A DNA stretch of 64,000 bases. Source: Alteribacter keqinensis (GTDB taxonomy: Bacteria; Bacillota; Bacilli; Bacillales; Salisediminibacteriaceae). A program made the translations under genes and the position numbers. The DNA lies in assembly GCF_003710255.1 (NCBI RefSeq), contig NZ_RHIB01000001.1, forward strand, positions 1,798,001 through 1,862,000, given 5' to 3'. Positions 1 to 9,087 of this stretch are shown here, in pieces (the first letter of the stretch is position 1; the number at the start of each line of letters is the position of its first letter). The notes under the pieces were generated by a model. It made no database searches and was not told where the DNA came from. It saw only the letters and a list, made by a program, of their open reading frames with translations.

Positions 1-878
1 GCAACAACGAGAAGATTGCCGAAAAACGGGGATCCAAACAGAGCTGTCATCGCATCCGCCGTTGCCAGCTCTGTGTTTGCAAGTGCTGAATTATTTAACG
101 CCAGAGCAACGCCTATAGCAATTAAAATATAAAACGCAATCGAACAGAGAACAGATATGATTAGAAGCTTACCTATATCTCTTCTTGGAATATTTGCTTC
201 TTCCGCGGTTTGTGGAATGACGTCAAAACCTATAAACAAGAATGGGACCATGATAAGGACCGCCATGATCCCCGTAGCACCATTGACAAATAACGGCTGA
301 AAGTTGGCACTGTCTCCTCCGACTGCCGAACCGAAGATTAACATCAGACCAACGAGAATAATACTAAATGTTAAAACGACTTGTACTTTTGCAGCAGGCT
401 TCAGACCGAAGTAGTTGATGGCAATCACAAACAGCGTGCCACCCACCCCTACCAGAACCCAGGAAAGATAGACATCCCAGCCGGCAATTGTCCACAGATA
501 CCCTACTTGATAGTTTGGAAAAATGTATTCGATAACAGTTGGAAGGGCAACCGCTTCGAAAGCAACAACAGAAACATACCCAAGCGTAATGGCCCAGGAT
601 GCTACAAATGCAGCTTTATCCCCCATCGCCCGGTGGACATAGGCATGTTCCCCGCCGACTTTCGGCATGGCAGAGGCGAGCTCTGCATAAGTGAGTCCCA
701 CAAAGGTCACTAGCAGACCACCGATGATAAACGCAATCAGCGTTCCCATAGAACCTGCTGAGGTGAGCCAGCTTTCAGACAGAACAACCCATCCCCAGCC
801 AAGCATGGCACCTATCGAAAGAACAAAGACATCTAATTTTGAGAGTACTTTTGATAATTGTTGCTGTGGTTTCGGCAT
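1..878 (-). CDS. APC-family amino acid permease, likely GABA permease (3' end outside window)
   Basis: About 292 N-terminal residues are visible and the gene runs off the left edge. The protein starts MPKPQQQLSKVLSKLDV and has many hydrophobic segments with glycine-rich stretches (GAMLGWGWV in the first membrane helix) and the LTYAELASAMPKVGGEHAY motif typical of the amino acid/polyamine/organocation superfamily. ATG 878 is chosen because AGGAG lies 8 nt upstream; the in-frame ATG 884 would overlap that site. It lies 39 nt downstream of gabD on the same strand, so uptake of GABA or a related amino acid is a reasonable inference. The substrate cannot be read from sequence alone. Confidence 0.85.
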   Translation of the reverse strand, partial: MPKPQQQLSKVLSKLDVFVLSIGAMLGWGWVVLSESWLTSAGSMGTLIAFIIGGLLVTFVGLTYAELASAMPKVGGEHAYVHRAMGDKAAFVASWAITLGYVSVVAFEAVALPTVIEYIFPNYQVGYLWTIAGWDVYLSWVLVGVGGTLFVIAINYFGLKPAAKVQVVLTFSIILVGLMLIFGSAVGGDSANFQPLFVNGATGIMAVLIMVPFLFIGFDVIPQTAEEANIPRRDIGKLLIISVLCSIAFYILIAIGVALALNNSALANTELATADAMTALFGSPFFGNLLVV

Positions 879-917
879 TTCCATCACTCCTGTTTTAACT
901 GCCTTGGTCCGTAATCG

Positions 918-2303
918 TTACATATGGTTACCAATAGACAGATATTTTGTTTCCAGGTAAGGTTCGATTCCTTCTGCTCCACCCTCGCGTCCGAGGCCAC
1001 TTTCTTTCATTCCTCCAAACGGTACATGGGCGCCAGAAGGGGCTCCATCATTCCAGCCGATAATGCCAAAATCAAGATGGTCGTGTAAGTATGTTCCCAC
1101 TCTGTAATCGTTCGTAAAGAAATACGCCGCCAGGCCATATGCGGTGTCATTAGCCAGAGCAACTGCTTCATCAAGTTCTTTAAAGCTGATGATCGGAAGA
1201 ACGGGACCGAATGTCTCTTCTTGCATAATGGTCATATCCCGTTCCGTGTTTTTCAGAACGGTCGGGTAAACGAAATAGGTACCTTTTTCTTCGTTGGCAG
1301 AATACGCATTACCAGTTAAAACTTCGGCTCCTTTTTCTACAGCATCATTTATCTGTGATTTGATTTTCTCAAAACCTTTCTTATTTATGATTGGCCCCAC
1401 ATCTGTATCCTCAACTAAACCATTACCCACCTGTAAGCCCGCTGCTGCTTCTGTTATTTTTTCGGAAAAGGCATCGAGTATGTCTTCGTGCACGATCACA
1501 CGATTTGCACAGATGCACGTCTGCCCTGCATTTCTGAACTTAGAAAGAACCGTTTGTTTAACTGCAAAGTCTATATCTGCGTCTTTGGCTACAATAAGAG
1601 GAGCATGTCCGCCTAGCTCCATCGTCACATTTTTTACCGTTTGTGCGCTGTTCTTGATTAACAGCTTTCCAACTGGCGTTGATCCTGTAAACGTGAGTTT
1701 ACGAACGCTCCTGCTTTCGGTAAAGAGGGAGCCAATTTTTGCCCCGTCCCCGTTCACATACTGAATCACTTCTTCAGGAATACCAGCCTCATGAGCAAGC
1801 TCAATTAATTTCATCGTCGTTAACGGCGTTTCTTCGGCAGGCTTAATAATGAATGTGCACCCTGCAGCAAGGGCAGGAGCTGCTTTTCGCGTCATCATTG
1901 CAGCCGGAAAATTCCAAGGGGTAATGGCTGCAACCAGCCCAACCGGATTGCGGCTTATAATAACCCGTTTGGATTCAGCAGATGCAGGTACGGTTCTTCC
2001 ATAAATCCGGATTGCTTCTTCTGAGTACCAGTCAATATAACTTACTGCATAATCCACTTCCCCAAGTGATTCTTTCAGGAGTTTTCCGTTCTCGAGAGTC
2101 ATTACTTCTGCAATTTCCTGTTTCTTTTTCAGGATGATCGCAGACCAGTTTCTTAACAGCCTTGAACGGGCATGGGCATTGATTGAAGACCAGGTTTCAA
2201 AGGCTTTCTCACCGTTTTCCAGCTTCGCTTTTATCTCGTCTTCTGTATGTTCCAAAACCTGACTGATCAGTGCACCTGTCGCAGGGTTCGTTACGTTAAT
2301 CAT
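918..2303 (-). CDS. gabD: succinate-semialdehyde dehydrogenase
   Basis: A 461-residue aldehyde dehydrogenase that would oxidise succinic semialdehyde to succinate with NAD(P)+ in the cytoplasm, the second step of GABA degradation. The general-base glutamate is in MELGGHAPL (Glu229) and the catalytic cysteine in [11 protein letters not shown] (Cys263); the TPWNFP segment near residue 128 and the ETFGPV motif are also present. Length is a little short of the usual 470-485 residues but no domain is missing. A strong AGGAGGGG site precedes the ATG. It starts 15 nt after the stop of gabT, so the two are almost certainly cotranscribed. The specific substrate is inferred from this context. Confidence 0.92.
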   Translation of the reverse strand: MINVTNPATGALISQVLEHTEDEIKAKLENGEKAFETWSSINAHARSRLLRNWSAIILKKKQEIAEVMTLENGKLLKESLGEVDYAVSYIDWYSEEAIRIYGRTVPASAESKRVIISRNPVGLVAAITPWNFPAAMMTRKAAPALAAGCTFIIKPAEETPLTTMKLIELAHEAGIPEEVIQYVNGDGAKIGSLFTESRSVRKLTFTGSTPVGKLLIKNSAQTVKNVTMELGGHAPLIVAKDADIDFAVKQTVLSKFRNAGQTCICANRVIVHEDILDAFSEKITEAAAGLQVGNGLVEDTDVGPIINKKGFEKIKSQINDAVEKGAEVLTGNAYSANEEKGTYFVYPTVLKNTERDMTIMQEETFGPVLPIISFKELDEAVALANDTAYGLAAYFFTNDYRVGTYLHDHLDFGIIGWNDGAPSGAHVPFGGMKESGLGREGGAEGIEPYLETKYLSIGNHM

Positions 2304-2318
2304 GGTAGACCCCTCCTA

Positions 2319-3611
2319 TTATCCTTCGAATGCCTGTTCCAGAATGGTCAGACCTTTTTCCAGCTCCTCGTCTGTCGTGACAAGTGGCGGTAAAAAGCGG
2401 ATGACATTTCCTTTTAAGCCTGCCGATAAAAGCAAAAGGCCTGCCTCATTCGCTTTTTTGGTGATCTGGCTTGTTCTCACTTTATCAGGCGCCTTTGATT
2501 CACGGTCTTTTACAATCTCAACTGCAACCATGGATCCAAGACGGCGCGTTTCACCCATGAATGAGTGCTGCTTTGAAAGTGCATGTAAATTTTCTTCAAT
2601 TTTCCGGCCAAGGTATTCGGATCTTTCAAGGAGCTGTTCTTCTTCAATCACATCCAGCACAGCCAATGCAGCTGCACATGCCACGGGGTTTCCGGAAAAC
2701 GTTCCCCCAAGTTCACCTGGATCTGCCGCATCTAAAATTTCACTTTTTCCTACTACACCACTTAGAGGAAGCCCTGCTGCCAGAGACTTGGACACCGTAA
2801 TGAGGTCAGGTTCAATACCGAAACGCTCGGAAGCAAATAACGTGCCTGTACGGCCAAATCCGGTTTGGATTTCGTCAGCAACAAAAACAATCCCATTCTC
2901 TTTACAGAATTGTTCTACAAATTGGACAAACTTCTCGGGCGCTACCACAAATCCTCCTTCACCTTGAACAAGCTCCATCACAACACAAGAAACCGTTTCC
3001 GGAGCAACAGTGGCTATAAAGAAATCCTTGAATTCCTCGATAGTTGCTTCCACATATTCGTCGTCAGAAAGGCGCTCAGGTTTATGGTACATATAAGGGA
3101 AAGGCGCCTGGTAAATTTCAGGTGCGAACGGACCAAAGCCAAACTTATACGGTTTTACCTTGCTTGTCATTCCCATCGTCAAATTGGTTCTGCCATGAAA
3201 TCCTCTTGTAAAGGTAACAACAGCCTGTCTTTTTGTATATTTTCGTGCCATTTTAACCGCATTTTCCACTGCTTCAGCCCCGGAGTTCAACAGGATCGTT
3301 TTCTTATGGAAATCCCCTGGCGTAATTTTACTCAGCTTTTCAGCCAATTGTATATATCCTTCATACATCATTACATTAAAGCCTGGGTGAAGGAATTTTT
3401 TCACCTGAGCGTTCACAGCTTCTGTTACTTTCGGGTGACTGTGTCCTACATTCAGCGTGCCGATTGCACCGGCAAAGTCGATCCATTCGTTTTGGTCCAG
3501 GTCTGTAACAGTTGCTCCGGAAGCGTGATTGGCAATATTCAAATTACCATTGCTGACACCTCTTGCAACATATTGATCTCTTTTTCGTTGTAAATCTGCT
3601 GTATTCACCAT
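2319..3611 (-). CDS. gabT: 4-aminobutyrate aminotransferase
   Basis: A 430-residue class III PLP aminotransferase that transfers the amino group of GABA to 2-oxoglutarate, giving succinic semialdehyde and glutamate. The PLP-binding aspartate is in VFVADEIQTGFGRTG (Asp246) and the Schiff-base lysine in TVSKSLAAG (Lys275); the phosphate-binding GAEAVENAVK segment is at 111-120. The start is set by GAGGAGG 9 nt before ATG 3611. It is the first gene of gabT-gabD-permease and is transcribed away from gabR, the arrangement expected for a GabR-controlled operon. Other omega-amino acids remain possible substrates. Confidence 0.93.
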   Translation of the reverse strand: MVNTADLQRKRDQYVARGVSNGNLNIANHASGATVTDLDQNEWIDFAGAIGTLNVGHSHPKVTEAVNAQVKKFLHPGFNVMMYEGYIQLAEKLSKITPGDFHKKTILLNSGAEAVENAVKMARKYTKRQAVVTFTRGFHGRTNLTMGMTSKVKPYKFGFGPFAPEIYQAPFPYMYHKPERLSDDEYVEATIEEFKDFFIATVAPETVSCVVMELVQGEGGFVVAPEKFVQFVEQFCKENGIVFVADEIQTGFGRTGTLFASERFGIEPDLITVSKSLAAGLPLSGVVGKSEILDAADPGELGGTFSGNPVACAAALAVLDVIEEEQLLERSEYLGRKIEENLHALSKQHSFMGETRRLGSMVAVEIVKDRESKAPDKVRTSQITKKANEAGLLLLSAGLKGNVIRFLPPLVTTDEELEKGLTILEQAFEG

Positions 3612-3658
3612 GAAAAGACCTCCTCTTTCGCAATATGTAGACTATTATGACAATTTGT

Positions 3659-3699
3659 TGGTATAATAAAAAGAACCAGATTTATATTTCGAATGGTAC
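3659..3699. promoter_or_regulatory. gabT/gabR intergenic region with two GabR-like boxes
   Basis: TGGTAT at 3659-3664 and TGGTAC at 3694-3699 are direct repeats (ATACCA-type on the minus strand), 35 bp start to start. B. subtilis GabR is known to bind two direct ATACCA repeats about three helical turns apart in the gabT promoter. A TATAAT at 3662-3667 could be the -10 box of gabR, so bound GabR would overlap its own promoter. A -10-like CATAAT for gabT lies on the other strand at 3644-3649. The match is by eye only. Confidence 0.55.
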
Positions 3700-3717
3700 C
3701 AGTTGGAGGGCAACATT

Positions 3718-5130
3718 ATGATTTTTCTTAATGTCGATAAAACAAAGAATACCAAATATATTTATCAACAGATCTATCAAGCATTAAAAAAGGCGATAAC
3801 GGCAAATGAGCTGGCAGAAAATCATAAGCTTCCTTCAAAAAGAACGTTAGCCGTTCAGTTACAAGTGAGTGTTAACTCCGTATCCACGGCCTATGAGCAG
3901 CTCCTTGCCGAAGGTTACATCTACACAATTGAAAGAAAAGGCTACTATGTAGAAAAATTGAATACCTTCATACACACTCAAAGACCGGAAGAATTTCCTG
4001 ATAATCTTAGAGAGACCCCCGTGCATAAAGACGGCTGGCTTTCCTTTTCTCACATGACATCAGACGTTTCCATGTTTCCTTTTAAAGAATGGGTCAAGTG
4101 CCAGAATAAAGCCATCAGAAACCACAAGCATGAGTTCTCTGAAATTATGAACCTTCAGGGACCCTATCTTGTAAGAGAAACCATTGCAAGGATGATCGCA
4201 TTAACGCGCGGTGTGGTCTGTGAACCGGAACAAATTGTGATCGGGGGAGGAACACAAGCATTAATACGTCAATTCATGACCCTGCAGGATAAAAATACAA
4301 AGGTAGCCATTGAGAATCCCGGTTATTCCAGGATTCATGAATTACTGACAAGCATGAAATTTGATGTAGCTTCGATCTCATTAGACAAAAAAGGTATTGA
4401 CATAAATGAAATCCATGATGCAAATCCGAATATCCTTTTCATTACCCCATCCCATCAGTTTCCCACTGGTAAAATCATGCCGATTTCAAGGCGGATTGAA
4501 CTGTTAAACTGGGCTGCCTCAGCCAATGACCGTTATATAGTAGAGGACGATTATGACAGTGAATTTAAATATGGGACAGACAATATCCCTTCCTTACAAA
4601 GTCTTGACCGGAACCAGCGGGTGATATATGCCGGAACATTTTCGAAGACGCTTTTACCCAGTCTGAGGATCAGTTATATCGTCCTCCCCCCAAAACTGTT
4701 GAAAGCTTATCGGAAGTACTTTGCAAACTGGATTCAGGAGAGTAATACCTTCAGTCTTTATACACTCCACTACTTTATTAAGGACGGCAATTATGACAGA
4801 CATATTAAACGCATGACTCACCACTACGAGTTAAAAAGAAAAGACCTGATTAATAAGCTGAAAGACATTTTTGGCAAAGAGATTGTCATTGAAGACATAC
4901 CTGCAGGGCTGCATTTTCTTGCGCACTTTAGAACACATCGGAAGTATGAGGAAATTCACGAAAGGGCAAAAAAGGAAAAACTTGAAGTTTACTCTATTAA
5001 GAGATTCACATTAAAACAACTGGAAAATCACAACCATAACAACACCATCAGCCTCGTATTAGGTTTTGCTACAATACCCCCCCAAGACATCTCCGAAGCT
5101 GTGGAAAGATTGTTCAGGGTAATCAATTGA
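3718..5130 (+). CDS. gabR: GabR, MocR-type transcriptional regulator of GABA use
   Basis: A 470-residue MocR protein: an N-terminal GntR winged helix-turn-helix (about residues 10-75, with PSKRTLAVQLQVSVNSVSTAY) joined to a fold-type I aminotransferase-like domain (about 110-470). The PLP lysine is in AGTFSKTLLPS (about Lys310). The N-terminus closely resembles B. subtilis GabR, which senses GABA through PLP, activates gabTD and represses itself. I choose ATG 3718 because GGAGGG lies 5 nt upstream; a TTG at 3703 in the same frame would place the start inside that site. Divergent from gabT. Confidence 0.92.
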   Translation: MIFLNVDKTKNTKYIYQQIYQALKKAITANELAENHKLPSKRTLAVQLQVSVNSVSTAYEQLLAEGYIYTIERKGYYVEKLNTFIHTQRPEEFPDNLRETPVHKDGWLSFSHMTSDVSMFPFKEWVKCQNKAIRNHKHEFSEIMNLQGPYLVRETIARMIALTRGVVCEPEQIVIGGGTQALIRQFMTLQDKNTKVAIENPGYSRIHELLTSMKFDVASISLDKKGIDINEIHDANPNILFITPSHQFPTGKIMPISRRIELLNWAASANDRYIVEDDYDSEFKYGTDNIPSLQSLDRNQRVIYAGTFSKTLLPSLRISYIVLPPKLLKAYRKYFANWIQESNTFSLYTLHYFIKDGNYDRHIKRMTHHYELKRKDLINKLKDIFGKEIVIEDIPAGLHFLAHFRTHRKYEEIHERAKKEKLEVYSIKRFTLKQLENHNHNNTISLVLGFATIPPQDISEAVERLFRVIN

Positions 5131-5144
5131 ATCGCCTCCAAAAC

Positions 5145-5184
5145 AAACAAACTGTCCCGATAAAGTATCCGGAACAGTTTGTTT
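5145..5184. terminator. hairpin between convergent gabR and DHFR-like gene
   Basis: An 11-bp perfect stem (AAACAAACTGT, 5145-5155, against 5174-5184) lies just after the gabR stop and before the stop of the opposite gene. It has only short T or A tracts, so it may serve both directions weakly. Confidence 0.6.
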
Positions 5185-5188
5185 GATA

Positions 5189-5725
5189 TTATTCCTTTTT
5201 CACACGGTAATGCAGCTCCGCAAAATCATCAAACCGCCTCGTACCCATAAGCTCCAGGTCCAGCTCGTACTCCCCTTCATTAAACAACGGAATGCCATTC
5301 CCAATGAGCGTCGGTGCCACTGCAATGATCATCTCATCGACCACCTTTTCTTTTATAAGAGGCAAAAGCAGCTCTCCCCCACCGACAATCCAGATGTCCT
5401 TTCCCTCCTGCTTTTTAAGCTGTTCTGTAAAAGAAACCGGATCTTCGTTTGCAAAGATTACATCGCCTTTTTCCCCGGTGAGGCTGGCCGAGAAAATATA
5501 GTTTTCTTTCCCTTTGTAAGGATAATCTCCGCTCATTTTATTCTTGATCCACTCGTACGTTTTGCGGCCCATGATGACCGTATCAATCGTGTCATAAAAC
5601 GCTTCATAGCCGTTGTCGCCATCTCCTTCATGCTTAAACAGCCACTCCAGGGATTCGTCTTTTGTTGCAATATATCCATCCAAACTCATGGCAATAAACA
5701 TCATGACTTTTCTTTTCGGTGTCAT
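5189..5725 (-). CDS. dihydrofolate reductase family protein (RibD C-terminal fold)
   Basis: A 178-residue single-domain protein of the family shared by dihydrofolate reductase and the RibD reductase domain. Visible landmarks are the N-terminal FIAMSLDGYIA strand, VIMGRKTYEW near residue 54 and the nucleotide-binding IWIVGGGELLLPL near residue 115. It resembles the YwjB-type proteins of bacilli, presumed NADPH-dependent reductases of unknown substrate. ATG 5725 has AGGAGG 7 nt upstream; ATG 5731 would leave only one base of spacing. It is not the housekeeping folA, which usually lacks the doubled-glycine arrangement seen here. No operon partner. Confidence 0.8.
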   Translation of the reverse strand: MTPKRKVMMFIAMSLDGYIATKDESLEWLFKHEGDGDNGYEAFYDTIDTVIMGRKTYEWIKNKMSGDYPYKGKENYIFSASLTGEKGDVIFANEDPVSFTEQLKKQEGKDIWIVGGGELLLPLIKEKVVDEMIIAVAPTLIGNGIPLFNEGEYELDLELMGTRRFDDFAELHYRVKKE

Positions 5726-5796
5726 TATCATTCCTCCTAAATCGTGACTCCCTCATCATACAAGCATATTCCTGACGCCTTTTGCCCCCGCCTTAA

Positions 5797-6384
5797 TCAC
5801 TCATCAAGATTGATCACACGCCAGTCATTTTCATCAAGCATTCTCGCAATACCGGTCCGGAGCCTGAAGTCACGGACATCATTAAGGATGGAGATTTCCT
5901 CTCCTCCACTTTTAAACGTATAAAGGGAGCGCTGATGCTGATTGCCTACTGTCTCTCTTGTCACTTCTTCAATGTCTTCAAATGCAAAACTTGTTACAGA
6001 AAGTGAGAATGGCTTACTTTCATGAATGCCAAAATCATCAATATATGCATAGTGGGAAATACCGAATACAAAAAGGGGAAACGTGCAGACTGCAGCCAGG
6101 ATGTGGGGAATAATCAATTTGTTTCTTTTACCCCGACGGTCAGCAACAGACATAGATATAGCAAGAGTAAAGCACAGTACAGCAGAAATCAGCATCCCTC
6201 CGCCAAACAACAGATAGGCTTCCCGCGGACGAACCAGAACCCAATAGGTCTGCTCATAAAAAAACAGGTCCTGTAAATACATTACTGCAACCACAGGGAT
6301 AAACAACACTCCAATTAAAAGTAAAATACCCTTTGTAATTAACACTGGCATTAAGTGATCCGTATCCATCCAACGATTTATCAT
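5797..6384 (-). CDS. uncharacterised membrane protein with about three TM segments
   Basis: I do not recognise the family. The 195-residue protein starts MINRWMDTDHLMP after GAGGGGG, 9 nt upstream of the ATG. Hydrophobic segments are visible near residues 15-37, 57-77 and 90-110. They are followed by a soluble C-terminal half of about 85 residues, predicted on the cytoplasmic face, with the layout of a small pleckstrin-like or DUF-type beta domain (YAYIDDFGIHESKPFS, then FEDIEEVTRE). It stands alone between unrelated genes. An in-frame upstream start at 6459 exists but lacks a ribosome-binding site. Confidence 0.6.
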   Translation of the reverse strand: MINRWMDTDHLMPVLITKGILLLIGVLFIPVVAVMYLQDLFFYEQTYWVLVRPREAYLLFGGGMLISAVLCFTLAISMSVADRRGKRNKLIIPHILAAVCTFPLFVFGISHYAYIDDFGIHESKPFSLSVTSFAFEDIEEVTRETVGNQHQRSLYTFKSGGEEISILNDVRDFRLRTGIARMLDENDWRVINLDE

Positions 6385-6524
6385 GTAAAAGCCCCCTCGA
6401 ACAACTATTACTAAGGTATACGAGGGTAGAAACCAAAAAGTTCCATTCGGTTTTGGCAATTGGAGATTTCATGAATTTTCACGTTGAAAATCCGTTTCAT
6501 CAAAACGGCATCATTCTAAGTTTG

Positions 6525-7313
6525 TTACTCCCCCTCTTTCCTTTCCATTAGCAGTGTTGCTTCGTCTATCCTCCCTTTTGCTACGATAGTATCTCCAGCC
6601 TTAACCACTCCCCATTCCAACATGTCATCAATTTTAGGTAAGCTTCTTCTCGTAATATGGCTTTTACTTTTCTTCATTAGTGCGAGACTTCTTTTAGACA
6701 TCAGATTCACATAGTAATCTGTACTCACGTTTAAGGGCAATACTTTTTCAACATGAAGAAAAACATCCTCTTTAAGCAGAAAAGGGATGAGTTTATAACA
6801 GCTGATATCTACATTATTACTGTTTAACCAGGCAACGGCAGACAACGTTTGTTCGTCGAAGTCTGAAGCAACAAGGATAATTCTCTGCTTCTCGTTAAAC
6901 TGATTAACGACATTGTTATTGGCCAAGAATTCGTTAATCTTACGTAAACCTAATTCAGAAGCTGTTAGATCATTATCTGTAAATTCATGACGGTATCTTT
7001 CAATATACGGCCCATAAATTGTTGTAACAAGATCTTCAACGGTTTTCACAGTAGCATAGCTTGCTGCGTACCTGATTACCTGAAATTCAAAAGCTCTCTT
7101 CTGCGAACCATGTCCATACGATCTCTCTTAATCTCAATCAGCACAATATTTCCTTCACTATCGATTGCTGTCAGATCACTGATGCCGTTCTTTTCATTTC
7201 TGATCTGCTTGCCAACGATCAACATTGATTCTTCAACATCTCTCTTTCAAATCGATCTCCTGGAACGTACTTTCATCGACTTTATCCACCTGTGTTCCTT
7301 TTAATTTATACAT
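6525..7313 (-). pseudogene. PD-(D/E)XK nuclease-like gene broken by two frameshifts
   Basis: Three overlapping frames read in order give one protein of about 262 residues. It starts MYKLKGTQVDKVDESTF after AGGAGGG at 7313. The middle part contains ISDLTAIDSEGNIVLIEIKRD, the D...ExK signature of PD-(D/E)XK nucleases of the DUF91/NucS-like type. The C-terminal 174 residues (from 7049) continue ...VEDLVTTIYGPYIERYRHEF. Frame changes fall near 7238-7246 and 7091-7101, both within GA dinucleotide runs, where a 2-nt and a 1-nt loss would restore the frame. The intact C-terminal frame could begin at GTG 7049 but would lack the nuclease motif. Either a recent pseudogene or two assembly errors. Confidence 0.7.
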
Positions 7314-7423
7314 CTCTTTCCCTCCTGACTCCTTTACAGGAACTATTCGTTTAAAAATAGATATATCCTTTTTAAAGACAAAACCCCGCCAAAAATGACG
7401 AGGTCTCTACTTAGATTTTTCAG

Positions 7424-8842
7424 TCACAGCAAAAACGGTACTACCGTATACAAAACCGCTGTAATCGCCGCGGCGATGAGAGCCGGCTTCAATTTAAATT
7501 TGGCATAATCAATGACGGTGAGACCGAGAATTTTTGCAATCGTATTCGTGTCATCACTGAGCGGTGAGGAAAATGCACCGAATGATCCGCTTGCAAACAC
7601 GGCACCGATCACTAACGGGAGGTTCACGTCTGCTGCGAAGGACATGGATACGCCCAGAGGCATTAAAATCCCCCATGCTCCCCAGGCAGACCCGATAAAG
7701 TATGAGATTGCTGCCCCGAACAAAAACATAAGCGGCGTCAAAAACATGTGAGGAATCCAGCCGATGTTTGCCGTCACAAACCCTGAAAAACCAAGGTCAT
7801 CTGTTACAGAAGATAACCCCCACACGACGGACAAAAGCACGATGACCGCCATTAACTCGTTCCCGCCCAATATGAAACTGTCGATCAGATCGGACAGCTT
7901 AAACCGCTGAAACAAAAAGAAAGCCATGCTGATGAAAATCGTAATAAGAAGTGCTACGACCATGGCCTGCAAAACATCTGCCTCGATAAATGCCTGAAAG
8001 AAGTTCACTCCTTCTCCCCTGCCGTCCCACCACGTTAAAAACAGCGTCAGGCCGATCACCAGAATGATCGGAATAATCAAGTTTAAAGGCTTGTTTGGCA
8101 GTTCCAGAGATACAGACGGGTGACAATTGTGCCAGTCCTCCTCCGGCTTCTCTTCCTCTTCAATCTGTGTCGGTCCTCCTGTTTTGGAGTGGTGAAAAAA
8201 GCTTAGATAAATCCCGAGCAGGATCATTACGATGGCAAAAAAGTTAAATGGAATGCTTCTGATAAACAAGTCGTACGGATCGAGAGCACTTCCTTCATTC
8301 TGCACAGAAATTTGTATCACCGACACCATGTAGCCGACAAAAGCTGTGGCCACCGGGATAAGGACAATCACGGGTGTTGCCGTGGTCTCGATCACAAACC
8401 CCAGTTCTTTCGTGGACATCTTCACCTTTTTCAACAGGGCCTTCATAATTGGCGCGATCGTGACAAACCGAAATGTAGGTGCGCTGAACGTTCCGATCGT
8501 AGATACATATGTCAAAATCAAAGCCTGTCTCTTATTCGTAATTTTCTCCGACGCCATTTCCACGAACCCTTTTATCCCCCCGCTCGTCTTAACCAGACCT
8601 ACAAGTCCGGAAAAAGCATACAAAAAAACGATAATCTTAATGTTATTTTCATCAATCAGGGCCTCAACCACGTAGCTGAGCATCGCCTGCATGCCCCCGA
8701 GAATCGTCGGCTCCACCAGGTAAGAACCAACTAGAAGACCGACAATCAGTCCCGGCAGCACCTGCCTGGTGTAAATCGCTACAGGAATAACCAATAAGAA
8801 CGGAACAATCGACAACCAGCCAGCTTCCAAAGTACACCCCAC
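7424..8842 (-). CDS. nhaC: NhaC-family Na+/H+ antiporter
   Basis: A 472-residue membrane protein with about 11-12 hydrophobic helices. The conserved GSAWGAWGILMPL and FASGSFGAFSSPLSDDTNTIAKI stretches in the C-terminal half match the NhaC ion-transporter family, which exchanges cytoplasmic Na+ for external H+ and matters for alkaline and saline growth. A charged loop (EEEEKPEEDWHN) divides the two halves near residue 225. The start is uncertain: GTG 8842 has no well-spaced ribosome-binding site, TTG 8830 (LEAGWLSIVP) would also fit, and an ATG at 8846 is out of frame. Monocistronic. Confidence 0.85.
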   Translation of the reverse strand: MGCTLEAGWLSIVPFLLVIPVAIYTRQVLPGLIVGLLVGSYLVEPTILGGMQAMLSYVVEALIDENNIKIIVFLYAFSGLVGLVKTSGGIKGFVEMASEKITNKRQALILTYVSTIGTFSAPTFRFVTIAPIMKALLKKVKMSTKELGFVIETTATPVIVLIPVATAFVGYMVSVIQISVQNEGSALDPYDLFIRSIPFNFFAIVMILLGIYLSFFHHSKTGGPTQIEEEEKPEEDWHNCHPSVSLELPNKPLNLIIPIILVIGLTLFLTWWDGRGEGVNFFQAFIEADVLQAMVVALLITIFISMAFFLFQRFKLSDLIDSFILGGNELMAVIVLLSVVWGLSSVTDDLGFSGFVTANIGWIPHMFLTPLMFLFGAAISYFIGSAWGAWGILMPLGVSMSFAADVNLPLVIGAVFASGSFGAFSSPLSDDTNTIAKILGLTVIDYAKFKLKPALIAAAITAVLYTVVPFLL

Positions 8843-8930
8843 CCATCCGGAAAAGTCTTCCTTAGGTTGTGATGTTAGAGTGAAAATATGTAATGGAAGT
8901 TGAGAGAAGGCTTATAAGAGCGGGCAAAAA

Positions 8931-9062
8931 TTGTCGTAAATTGAATAATTCTCTTTAAATCATTCAAAGTTCTGCATAAATGCCTCCGAAGTCTGCATAA
9001 TCAGACCGAAGTTCTCCATAAAAGACTCGAAAGTCTGCATAAACACACCAAAGTTCTCCATA
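8931..9062 (-). repeat. 21-bp-period array, family A, copy 1
   Basis: Read on the minus strand, five units of 21 bp each follow the pattern TTTATG(C/G)AGA(A)CTT then a variable 5-7 nt. The CATA marks on the plus strand lie at 8975, 8996, 9017, 9038 and 9059, exactly 21 apart. The array ends in TTTAAAGAGAATTAT followed by CAATTTACGACAA. Copies at 54300 and 59402 have the same five-plus-tail structure. A TGA in phase argues against translation. It lies between nhaC and the gene ending at 9088. Confidence 0.85.
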
Positions 9063-9087
9063 ACAACCCTTCGGCGACAACCAGAGC

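Noticed and set aside
2302-3593. Long plus-strand frames opposite gabT
   Set aside because: gabT is complete with all active-site residues; the opposite frames have shadow composition.
3703-3717. TTG 3703 as start of gabR
   Set aside because: It lies inside the ribosome-binding site of ATG 3718.
8931-9062. CRISPR-like array
   Set aside because: Units are 21 bp with only 5-7 variable bases; there are no spacers of CRISPR length and no cas genes.
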